Assembly (NCBI GenBank): GCA_019314185.1
Contig: JAFCZU010000035.1
Coordinates: 1-14,763, forward strand
Length of the DNA: 14,763 nt
Reading direction: 5' to 3'
From: Deltaproteobacteria bacterium
GTDB taxonomy: Bacteria > Desulfobacterota > Desulfobacteria > Desulfobacterales > ETH-SRB1
The translations under genes and the position numbers were made by a program. The notes beneath the pieces were generated by a model. The model searched no databases, had not been told where the DNA came from, and was given only the letters and a program-made list of their open reading frames with translations. This document shows positions 1 through 6,475 of the stretch, one piece after another. The first letter of the stretch is position 1. Each line of letters begins with the position of its first letter.

Positions 1-1573
1 TTATCCCCACAAGGATGATGCCGCCTTTTTTTGTAAACTTGATTGCGTTGTCTATTAGATTTTTGATGATTTGCTGGAGCCTCAGCGAGTCGCCGATCAA
101 AGCCTTTGGCGTTTCCAGATCGAGATCAACAAGAAGTTCGATATTTTTCTCGGCGCTCTTTTTGATGAATATGTCCGTCACTCTATCCAGCACAACGTCA
201 AGCATAAAAGGCCGCAATTCCAGCTCAATCCTGCCAGCTTCAACCTTTGAAAAATCAAGAATATCATTAATCAGTTCCAATAAAGAATAGCCTGAAGATT
301 GTATGATCTCGAGATAATGCTTTACCCTGGAAGGCAAATCCTCACTCAGCGCCAGGTCGGCGGCGGCAATTACTCCGTTCATCGGAGTCCTGATTTCATG
401 ACTCATGTTGGCAAGAAAAGCGCTCTTGGCTTTAGTAGCCAATTGCGCCGCTTTTGTTGCTTCTATAAGGTCTTTCTCTGTATGCTCACGCATAGAGACC
501 TCTTCCTCTAATCTGATACGAGAAGCTGAAAGATCCCGGTTTAAATGCAGTATTGCTACAATAAAGCCCGACATAACTACAAATATTATTGCTGCGGATA
601 AAAACCAGTACCAATAATTTTTAACAACATCTATCATAGTTATTTTACCAAAATCTTTGTAAGGCCCGACTTTCAGATATTTTAAACACTCATGCACAGG
701 CTGGTAGCTCAAAGGTATTGTCCATCCGCCGCATTTTGCCGCTATGGCCGCAGGTAAATTCGCGGACATCTCAAGAAGTGCTATTGTCACCTTTTTTGCC
801 AATGCATCAGAAGTGTGTTTGAGTTCCGCCATAGGCCATTCAGGATATCCTCTCGTTGAGTGAGGAAATGGCGGATAATTCGCAAGTGCCTCGCCGTGTT
901 CATGAATCACATAAAAATTTTGGATATCGATCTTACCTTCAATATCCATTCTCATAAATGTATCGGCCCTTACTGTTCCAGCATCTGCCTTGCCGTCTCT
1001 GACCGCATAAACAACAGCATCTTGTGTACCGCCAAATTTAAGATCTTTGAAATCGCTATACGGATCAATACCTTTTTCTTTCAATTCCCGCCATGCCATC
1101 CTCCAGCCCCCAAAAGAACCTTCTGCTGTAGCTATGAAGATTTTTCCTTTTAAATCATTAAGCTGCCGAATGTCGCTCCGATCCGCCCTGCTGAAAATCA
1201 CCCCCCAGTATTTGGTATAAAAGTCATCGAAACACCAGTTTTTCAATGTAGCAATACGGTTTACTCCATACATCTGTTCCAGTTCTATATAAAAGGATGA
1301 ATTAGCGAGGATAAAATCAACTTCTCCTTTTTCAACAGAAAAATAAATCTGCTCGTGATCAAGCGGTACAATTACAAAAGACTTGCCCGGAATCTTGCCT
1401 GACAGGTATTCAGCCGTGGGTGACCATTTTTTAAGACACAGCTCTACGCCTCTTTTTGCGAGAACACCGATCTTTACCTTATTACTCTCATCTTCGGCAA
1501 AAGAGATGTCCGCAGCAATAAATGATAACAATATAGCGCCAATTAAAACAGCAACACAGGTTTTTTTGATCAT
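1..1573 (-). CDS. Membrane sensor histidine kinase with PhnD-like periplasmic domain (C-terminus beyond left edge)
   Basis: About 524 residues are visible. Residues 1-26 form a signal peptide or membrane anchor. Residues 33-310 resemble periplasmic phosphonate/phosphite-binding proteins (PhnD class; landmarks VDFILANSSFY, GGTQD, CGGWTIP). Residues 321-345 are a membrane helix. A short linker leads straight to a HisKA domain with phospho-acceptor His392 in FLANMSHEIRTP, and the start of the ATPase domain (N-box NLIDNAIKFT) lies at the window edge. There is no room for a PAS domain, unlike the upstream paralogue at 1795-4914. The ATG at 1573 has GTGAGG upstream as a ribosome site. An in-frame GTG at 1588 is the alternative and matches the paralogue's GTG AGA start. 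The gene follows the paralogue after about 200 bases on the same strand. The ligand is unknown. TtrS-type sulfur-oxyanion sensor kinases carry a periplasmic domain of this class, which would suit a sulfur-metabolising anaerobe, but that is inference. Confidence 0.9.
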   Translation of the reverse strand, partial: MIKKTCVAVLIGAILLSFIAADISFAEDESNKVKIGVLAKRGVELCLKKWSPTAEYLSGKIPGKSFVIVPLDHEQIYFSVEKGEVDFILANSSFYIELEQMYGVNRIATLKNWCFDDFYTKYWGVIFSRADRSDIRQLNDLKGKIFIATAEGSFGGWRMAWRELKEKGIDPYSDFKDLKFGGTQDAVVYAVRDGKADAGTVRADTFMRMDIEGKIDIQNFYVIHEHGEALANYPPFPHSTRGYPEWPMAELKHTSDALAKKVTIALLEMSANLPAAIAAKCGGWTIPLSYQPVHECLKYLKVGPYKDFGKITMIDVVKNYWYWFLSAAIIFVVMSGFIVAILHLNRDLSASRIRLEEEVSMREHTEKDLIEATKAAQLATKAKSAFLANMSHEIRTPMNGVIAAADLALSEDLPSRVKHYLEIIQSSGYSLLELINDILDFSKVEAGRIELELRPFMLDVVLDRVTDIFIKKSAEKNIELLVDLDLETPKALIGDSLRLQQIIKNLIDNAIKFTKKGGIILVGI

Positions 1574-1646
1574 CAATTTTTGCCTCACATTCTCTATTCC
1601 TTTCACCAGTCACAACTCAATATCGCCTAAAATTAGCCATTAATCA

Positions 1647-1674
1647 TTAGCTTTTAGCAGTTAGCAGTTAGCAC
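1647..1674. repeat. Heptamer repeat, 4 units of TTAGCAG type
   Basis: Four consecutive 7-base units read TTAGCTT, TTAGCAG, TTAGCAG and TTAGCAC. They lie in the 206-base spacer between the two kinase genes, which otherwise shows no gene. This is one of several 7-base-periodic arrays of differing sequence in the window's spacers. Confidence 0.8.
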
Positions 1675-1794
1675 AACAATTTCAATACATTGCTAAAAGT
1701 CATTCACCCAATGGGTAAAAACCAAATCGCTGGTAACCACCCGAAATAATAAGAGCTAATCGCTCAACTCAGGTATCATTAACTTTAACGATTC

Positions 1795-4700
1795 TCAGAT
1801 ATCCGCCAGTTTTCCTGTGTGTTTTAAGGATTCCCATATAATATGGAACAATCTATCCTGATTGATCGGTTTGGAAACGTATCCGTCCATTCCGGCTCTT
1901 AGGCACTTCTCCTCATCACCTTCCATAGCATGAGCAGTCATGGCAATGATTGGAAGGGATTTAAATTTCGGGTTTTTCCGAATCGTTTTGGTTGCCTCAT
2001 ATCCATCCATTTCCGGCATTTGAATGTCCATTAGCACGGCGTCAAATCGACCTTTTCGGACAGCTTCGACCGCCTTTTCCCCATTATCGACGATTTTTGC
2101 GATAATTCCCGCTCCTTCAAGTATCGCCAATGCTATTTCCTGGTTAGTAAAATTGTCTTCAGCCACAAGAATCCGAATTCCCTGCAGGCGCTTTTTGTAA
2201 ATAGATGTCTTGGTAATGGTAGGGATTGCCGGTCTTGTGGTTATCAGTGTTTTTTTCCCAAAAACATCCATAATAGCATTAAAAAGCTCTGACTGGTATA
2301 TCGGTTTTGTAAGAAAAGAGTTAATTTCGACCCTTTCGGCATCCACCTTTTCATCCTCTTTTCCAAGGGCAGTCATCAGTATTATCGGAATGGTCAGCTT
2401 CAATTCCATTCTGATTCTTCTTGAAGTCTCGATTCCATCCAGCCCGGGCATTAATGAATCTATCACAACCAGTTCAAATGGTTCTTTACGAGCCTGGTTT
2501 TTTTTCAGTATGTTCAGAGATTCCTCTCCAGAGGAAACCGATTCCGCCTGAAAACCGAAAGATTCTAACATTTTTTGCACGATGTCTCTGTTAACCGCAC
2601 AATTATCTATAACCAGCACATTTAAACCTTTAATATCCGGAGGGATAATTAGTTTTCTTTGCCGTTCAGTGATTTGCCGGCCGAAACTCGCCGTGAAGGT
2701 AAAGACACTCCCTTTTCCTAATTCACTTTCGACCCAGATGTTACCATCCAGCATATTGACCAGTTGTTTACAAATACATAGCCCAAGTCCGGTGCCTTCG
2801 TATTTCCGCGTAGCGGAAGTGTCGGCCTGGCTGAAAGGTTTAAAGAGTTTGGAGAGGTGTTCAGGAGCTATTCCCACGCCTGTATCTTTTACGAAAAATT
2901 TCAGTATTACCTGGTCTAACGATTCTTTTAAAATTTTCACCCCTACAAGAATTACTCCTTCCCTGTCCGTGAATTTAATCGCGTTGTCTATAAGATTTTT
3001 AAGAATTTGCTGGAGGCGCAGGGAATCGCCAATCAGAAACCGGGGCGTATCTGGGGCAACATCCACAACGATTTCGATTTTCCTCTCGATAGCCTTGTGT
3101 AAAAAAACGTCCATTACGCTACTCAGCACATCGTCTAACCCAAAGGAGCGTTTTTCCAGATGGAGCTTGTCAGCCTCGATCTTTGAAAAATCGAGGATAT
3201 CGTTAATTATTCCAAGGAGTGAATAGGCCGAGGAGTGAATTATTCTCATATAGTGTTCAACCTTAGGAGAGAGTTCCTCAGAAAGCGCAAGATCAACAGC
3301 AGCGATTACCCCATTCATAGGAGTCCTGATTTCGTGGCTCATGTTGGCCAAAAACTCGCTCTTGGCCCGGGTTGCAGCCTCGGCAACTTCCTTGGCCTCT
3401 TTTAACTCTTTTTCAACCCGCTTGCTTTCACTTATATCTCTCGCTGCTGCAAAGACCCCTCTAACCTGTCCTTTCTCATAACTATATACTATGGCATTAT
3501 AAGAGACTTCTGTCTTATCTCTTGTCTTCGATTTCATCATAAGCTCGTAGTCTGTTATTTTCCCTTCCTCAAAAGACCTTTTTACCCCCAAACAAGCTTT
3601 TTCCCGATCAGTAAAGTATTCACAAAATCGACTGCCGATCAATTCTTCACGAACGCATCCGGCAAGTTTGATCATCTGTTCATTCACATCGGTAATAATG
3701 CCACTTTCGTTGAAGGTAACAAGTGCATCGGGACTGCTCTCTATAAGTCCACGTGTGTAGGCCCTTGCGTCTTCTAATTCTGCAGCCATCCGGTTTGTAG
3801 CGTCAATCTCTTCTCGCAATCTGGCATAAGATACTTTAAGTTTTCCGTTTAGTTTTTGAAACACAAAGGTAAAAACAGAGATTATTAAAAACAATAATAT
3901 GATAAGTAAAATCAGATGCCAGTAGTTTTTCACAACATCTGTCAGGGTTATTTTACCCAAATCCTTATAAGGGCCAACATGGAGATATTTCAAACACTCA
4001 TGCACCGGCTGGTAGTTCAGGGGTATGGTCCATCCGCCGCATTCTGCTGCTATAGCAGCAGGAGAGTCCGGAGACATTTCGATCAGGGCTATTGCGACTT
4101 TTTCAGCTAATTCATCCGGCGTGTGTTTGACTTTTGCCATCGGCCATTCCGGATATGCTCGGGTTGAGTGAGAAAATGGCGCGCAATCCTCGCAGCCACA
4201 GTCTTCTCGAACAAGTTCATAGGGCAACACATAAAAGTTTTGAATATCGATCTTTCCTTCAGTATGCATTTTCATGAATGTATCAGCTCTTACTGTTCCG
4301 ACATCAACCTTGCCGTCTCTAACCGCATAAACAACAACGTCTTGTGTGCCGCCAAATTTAAGATCTTTGAAATCGCTATACGGATCAATACCTCTTTCTT
4401 TCAATTCCCGCCATGCCATCCTCCAGCCCCCCAAAGAGCCTTCTGCTGTAGCCATGAAGGTCTTTCCTTTGAGATCATTGAGCTGCCGAATATCGCTTCG
4501 ATCCGTCTTACAGAAAATCACTCCACAAAATTTTGTACAAAAATTATCGAAACATCGATTTTTAAATGTAGCAATACGGTTTGCCCCATACCAGTGTTCA
4601 AGCTCCACATAAAAAGATGAGTTAGCCAGAATAAAATCGACTTCTCCTTTTTCAACAGAAGAGTAAATCTGATCATAATCAAGCAGTATAATCACAAAAG

Positions 4701-4914
4701 TCTTGTTCGGAATCTTGGATGTAAGATATTCAGCAGTGAGTACCCATTTTTGCATGCACAGCTCATGTCCTCTTATAGCAAGGACGCCGATTTTGACCTG
4801 ATCATCATTTGCCAAAGCAATAGATGCGGTCATGAAAGTAAACAATAAGATGATGCTCAAGCAGACATTACATATTGAGAACTTAAAAAAATATTTAATT
4901 TTCACAAGTCTCAC
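1795..4914 (-). CDS. Hybrid sensor histidine kinase: PhnD-like sensor, PAS, HisKA, HATPase, two receiver domains
   Basis: The product has 1039 residues. Order: N-terminal membrane anchor or signal (about 12-35), PhnD-like periplasmic sensor (about 40-318), membrane helix (331-353), coiled linker, PAS (about 385-498), HisKA with His527 in FLANMSHEIRTP, HATPase with N-box LIDNAIKFT, G1 KDTGVGIAPE and G2 GTGLGLCICK, receiver 1 (about 764-886, phospho-acceptor Asp819) and receiver 2 (about 913-1032, Asp963). Receiver 1 has Asp-Asn where the usual acidic pair is expected (770-771); receiver 2 has Glu919-Asp920. No Hpt domain is present, so a phosphorelay would need a partner encoded elsewhere. The sensor carries cysteines 121, 126, 130, 135, 239, 241 and 244; only Cys121 is present in the neighbouring paralogue. 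The start is GTG. A second in-frame GTG at 4905, behind GAGGTG, is a credible alternative. The stimulus is unknown, and no response-regulator gene is visible beside it. Confidence 0.93.
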   Translation of the reverse strand: MRLVKIKYFFKFSICNVCLSIILLFTFMTASIALANDDQVKIGVLAIRGHELCMQKWVLTAEYLTSKIPNKTFVIILLDYDQIYSSVEKGEVDFILANSSFYVELEHWYGANRIATFKNRCFDNFCTKFCGVIFCKTDRSDIRQLNDLKGKTFMATAEGSLGGWRMAWRELKERGIDPYSDFKDLKFGGTQDVVVYAVRDGKVDVGTVRADTFMKMHTEGKIDIQNFYVLPYELVREDCGCEDCAPFSHSTRAYPEWPMAKVKHTPDELAEKVAIALIEMSPDSPAAIAAECGGWTIPLNYQPVHECLKYLHVGPYKDLGKITLTDVVKNYWHLILLIILLFLIISVFTFVFQKLNGKLKVSYARLREEIDATNRMAAELEDARAYTRGLIESSPDALVTFNESGIITDVNEQMIKLAGCVREELIGSRFCEYFTDREKACLGVKRSFEEGKITDYELMMKSKTRDKTEVSYNAIVYSYEKGQVRGVFAAARDISESKRVEKELKEAKEVAEAATRAKSEFLANMSHEIRTPMNGVIAAVDLALSEELSPKVEHYMRIIHSSAYSLLGIINDILDFSKIEADKLHLEKRSFGLDDVLSSVMDVFLHKAIERKIEIVVDVAPDTPRFLIGDSLRLQQILKNLIDNAIKFTDREGVILVGVKILKESLDQVILKFFVKDTGVGIAPEHLSKLFKPFSQADTSATRKYEGTGLGLCICKQLVNMLDGNIWVESELGKGSVFTFTASFGRQITERQRKLIIPPDIKGLNVLVIDNCAVNRDIVQKMLESFGFQAESVSSGEESLNILKKNQARKEPFELVVIDSLMPGLDGIETSRRIRMELKLTIPIILMTALGKEDEKVDAERVEINSFLTKPIYQSELFNAIMDVFGKKTLITTRPAIPTITKTSIYKKRLQGIRILVAEDNFTNQEIALAILEGAGIIAKIVDNGEKAVEAVRKGRFDAVLMDIQMPEMDGYEATKTIRKNPKFKSLPIIAMTAHAMEGDEEKCLRAGMDGYVSKPINQDRLFHIIWESLKHTGKLADI

Positions 4915-4935
4915 CTCGTTGGTTTTATGTAACAG

Positions 4936-4963
4936 TTCACGGTTGTCGGTTTACGGTTTGCAC
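4936..4963. repeat. Degenerate heptamer repeat upstream of the hybrid kinase
   Basis: Four 7-base units read TTCACGG, TTGTCGG, TTTACGG and TTTGCAC. They lie about 20 bases upstream of the kinase start, where a promoter or leader would be expected, so they may be transcribed. The units are degenerate but keep the 7-base phase. Confidence 0.6.
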
Positions 4964-4982
4964 TTTTTTCAAACAAACCAAA

Positions 4983-5129
4983 TAGTGTCCCTCCACAAGT
5001 GGTGGATTTTGGTTACTGGCAAGGCTCGAGCGTTTTTGCAACCGCAGGCATAGTGCATCTATTCCGAGGATTGCAAAAAAGCGAGAACGCTGCCAGGGGC
5101 CGAAAGACGCCATTTGTGGAGGGACACTA
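4983..5129. mobile_element. 147-bp palindromic MITE-like element with 16-bp perfect terminal inverted repeats
   Basis: TAGTGTCCCTCCACAA at 4983-4998 is the exact reverse complement of 5114-5129. The inverted symmetry continues imperfectly inward (CTGGCA, CTCG, TTTTTTGCAA and GCAT blocks pair), so most of the element can fold into one long hairpin. The outermost bases are TA on both sides, consistent with a TA target duplication as made by Tc1/mariner-IS630 type transposases. No open reading frame fits inside, so it would be non-autonomous. It is richer in G+C than the flanks. It sits 1 base from the stop codon of the DJ-1 family gene and about 70 bases upstream of the hybrid kinase start, so it may act as a terminator for the former and place new sequence upstream of the latter. 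The IS family is inferred from the TA ends only. Confidence 0.75.
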
Positions 5130-5130
5130 A

Positions 5131-5682
5131 CTATCCTGCCAACATAGGCAAGGCTACCTCTTTTGCTTTTTCTTTGCCGTAAAGCATTTCAACCAATTTA
5201 AGTGCAAACTCCAAAGCAGTGCTAGGTCCCTGACTTGTAATACATTTATCATCTACAACTACCCGTGACTCAACTGCATCAGTATTATCAAGCTGCTTCA
5301 CAAAACTTGGATAACAAGTCGTTTTGCGCCGGCCAATTAATCCATGATGCTGAAAAACAACTGCAGGAGAAGCGCAGATAGCCGCATATAATCTTCCTTC
5401 GCTCTCCTGACGTTTTAACATCAGCTCCAGCTCTTTGGAGTCACGCAAACGCTCCGCTCCCGGCATACCACCCGGCAAAGCAATTAAATCATACACGTTC
5501 TCAGTGCAGTCGGAAATAAGTTTGTCAGCAACGAGCTTTACTCCATGTGCCGCAACAACATGTAATTTGTCCACGGATGCAACTGTCACAGAAGCGCCCG
5601 CCCTTCTTAGCACATCAATAATACACGCTGCCTCTATTTCTTCAATGCCGTCCGCTATTGGTACCAACACTTTTTTAGACAT
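5131..5682 (-). CDS. DJ-1/PfpI family protein (YajL/ThiJ-like)
   Basis: This 183-residue cytoplasmic protein has the DJ-1 fold signature. It begins with the strand KKVLVPIADGIEEIEA, which carries the conserved glutamate near residue 15. Further on are PGGMPGAERLRDS and the nucleophile elbow AAICASPAV with Cys103. Length and motifs match the YajL/DJ-1 subgroup, whose members are described as glyoxalase III, protein or nucleotide deglycases, or oxidative-stress chaperones; the true activity is debated. The ATG at 5682 is preferred because a GGGGGG run lies at the right distance upstream. A GTG at 5700 would add six residues. The gene diverges from the PilZ operon, and its 3' end abuts the palindromic element at 4983-5129, which may serve as its terminator. 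No operon partner is visible, so context does not narrow the function. Confidence 0.88.
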   Translation of the reverse strand: MSKKVLVPIADGIEEIEAACIIDVLRRAGASVTVASVDKLHVVAAHGVKLVADKLISDCTENVYDLIALPGGMPGAERLRDSKELELMLKRQESEGRLYAAICASPAVVFQHHGLIGRRKTTCYPSFVKQLDNTDAVESRVVVDDKCITSQGPSTALEFALKLVEMLYGKEKAKEVALPMLAG

Positions 5683-5704
5683 ATTATCCCCCCCTGTCAC
5701 TTAG

Positions 5705-5725
5705 ATTGCGTATTGCGTATTGCGA
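5705..5725. repeat. Heptamer repeat, 3 units of ATTGCGT
   Basis: ATTGCGT, ATTGCGT and ATTGCGA follow in tandem, immediately upstream of the DJ-1 family gene on its 5' side. Confidence 0.75.
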
Positions 5726-5770
5726 AATATTCCACATTCCGCAAACATTATTGATATCGACAAACGCTCC

Positions 5771-5798
5771 AATTTCAACTTTCCAATTTCAACTTTCA
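5771..5798. repeat. Tandem 14-mer (two copies) built from 7-base units
   Basis: AATTTCAACTTTCC is followed directly by AATTTCAACTTTCA (13 of 14 identical). Each 14-mer divides into two related 7-mers (AATTTCA, ACTTTCC), so the 7-base period seen in other spacers of the window is kept. Confidence 0.7.
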
Positions 5799-6041
5799 AA
5801 CCATATTTATTATGCCTTTTTTTCTCAAAAATATCAAATTTTTCTACTCCAGCATATCACATACATCCTTAATATCGCTTCCATATTCAAAACGATCGTT
5901 CTAATATGGCGAATTCACAAAATATACTGTTTCTCAGGCTTTTGGGTTATTCAGAAAATATCTCAGAAATTTTATCTGTTCTGCATCTTTTATGACAAAA
6001 TAAAGCTAAAAGATACGCAATAGCCACAACTACTTTAAACC

Positions 6042-6070
6042 TTGATTTTACATAAAATTGTTTTTATATT
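6042..6070 (+). promoter_or_regulatory. Sigma-70-like promoter of the PilZ-lipoprotein operon
   Basis: TTGATT at 6042-6047 and TATATT at 6065-6070 are separated by 17 bases, the optimal spacing. The predicted start near 6077 gives a leader of about 45 bases, ending in a strong AAGGAGG ribosome site at 6108-6114 placed 7 bases before the ATG at 6122. In AT-rich DNA such matches also occur by chance. Confidence 0.5.
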
Positions 6071-6121
6071 GTTGAAAAAAGTCGTTTAAATTTATAAAAT
6101 AATTATCAAGGAGGTTAAACA

Positions 6122-6472
6122 ATGCAAGATGACTCTGTCATCAATGAACGTAAACAAAAAAGATCCGAGCCCAGAACGACAATCGATGAATTTTATCGGA
6201 TAGAAATCTCAAAAATCGGCCTTGACTATGCTTATCAATTCAAAATATGGAATATGTCCAAATATGGAATGTGTATTCTGGTTAAAAAAGATTCCGAGCT
6301 GTTAAACCATTTAGAAGTCGGTGATATATTGGATATGAAATACTTTAAAGATAAACCGGCTAACCAGGAAAAACTCTTAAAAACAGTAATCAAACATATT
6401 ACAAAAGACGATCAGGGACTATTTAAGGAGCATTATCTCGTCGGCTTATCAATAATCCAAAGTTCCAACTAA
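6122..6472 (+). CDS. PilZ domain protein, probable cyclic-di-GMP receptor
   Basis: This small cytoplasmic protein of 116 residues has no signal peptide or membrane segment. The cyclic-di-GMP-binding signature of PilZ domains is visible: an Arg-x3-Arg motif near the N-terminus (Arg10/Arg14, with a second register at Arg14/Arg18) and, about 30 residues on, Asn44-x-Ser46-x-x-Gly49 in WNMSKYGMCI. The rest alternates short hydrophobic strands as expected for the beta-barrel. The ribosome site AAGGAGG is near-consensus. The stop codon lies 3 bases before the ATG of the LpoA-like lipoprotein gene, so the two are almost certainly co-transcribed. Single-domain PilZ proteins act by docking on partners, so the operon suggests, without proving, a role at the cell envelope. 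Both binding motifs are intact, so ligand binding is likely. Confidence 0.85.
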   Translation: MQDDSVINERKQKRSEPRTTIDEFYRIEISKIGLDYAYQFKIWNMSKYGMCILVKKDSELLNHLEVGDILDMKYFKDKPANQEKLLKTVIKHITKDDQGLFKEHYLVGLSIIQSSN

Positions 6473-6475
6473 CAT

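Larger units (their letters stand above)
5701..6121. other. Divergent intergenic spacer, no gene seen
   Basis: This 421-base AT-rich spacer lies between the minus-strand DJ-1 family gene and the plus-strand PilZ gene. It holds two heptamer-type repeats near the DJ-1 end and a clear sigma-70-like promoter near the PilZ end. A 105-codon plus-strand reading frame spans much of it (5706-6023). It has no ribosome site or recognisable family, is rich in Phe and Ile as random AT-rich translation would be, and includes the repeats, so it is not called. Confidence 0.6.

Noticed and set aside
2582..3226. 214-codon plus-strand frame antisense to the hybrid kinase
   Set aside because: A shadow of the HisKA/ATPase coding region. 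Its Ser/Leu/Ile-rich content is that of an antisense frame, and the first kinase copy yields a similar antisense frame at 15-290.
5019..5040. Sigma-54 promoter-like GGCA..GC spacing inside the 147-bp element
   Set aside because: The GG-N10-GC spacing is present, but the TT of the -12 TTGC box is missing, and the sequence is explained by the palindromic element.
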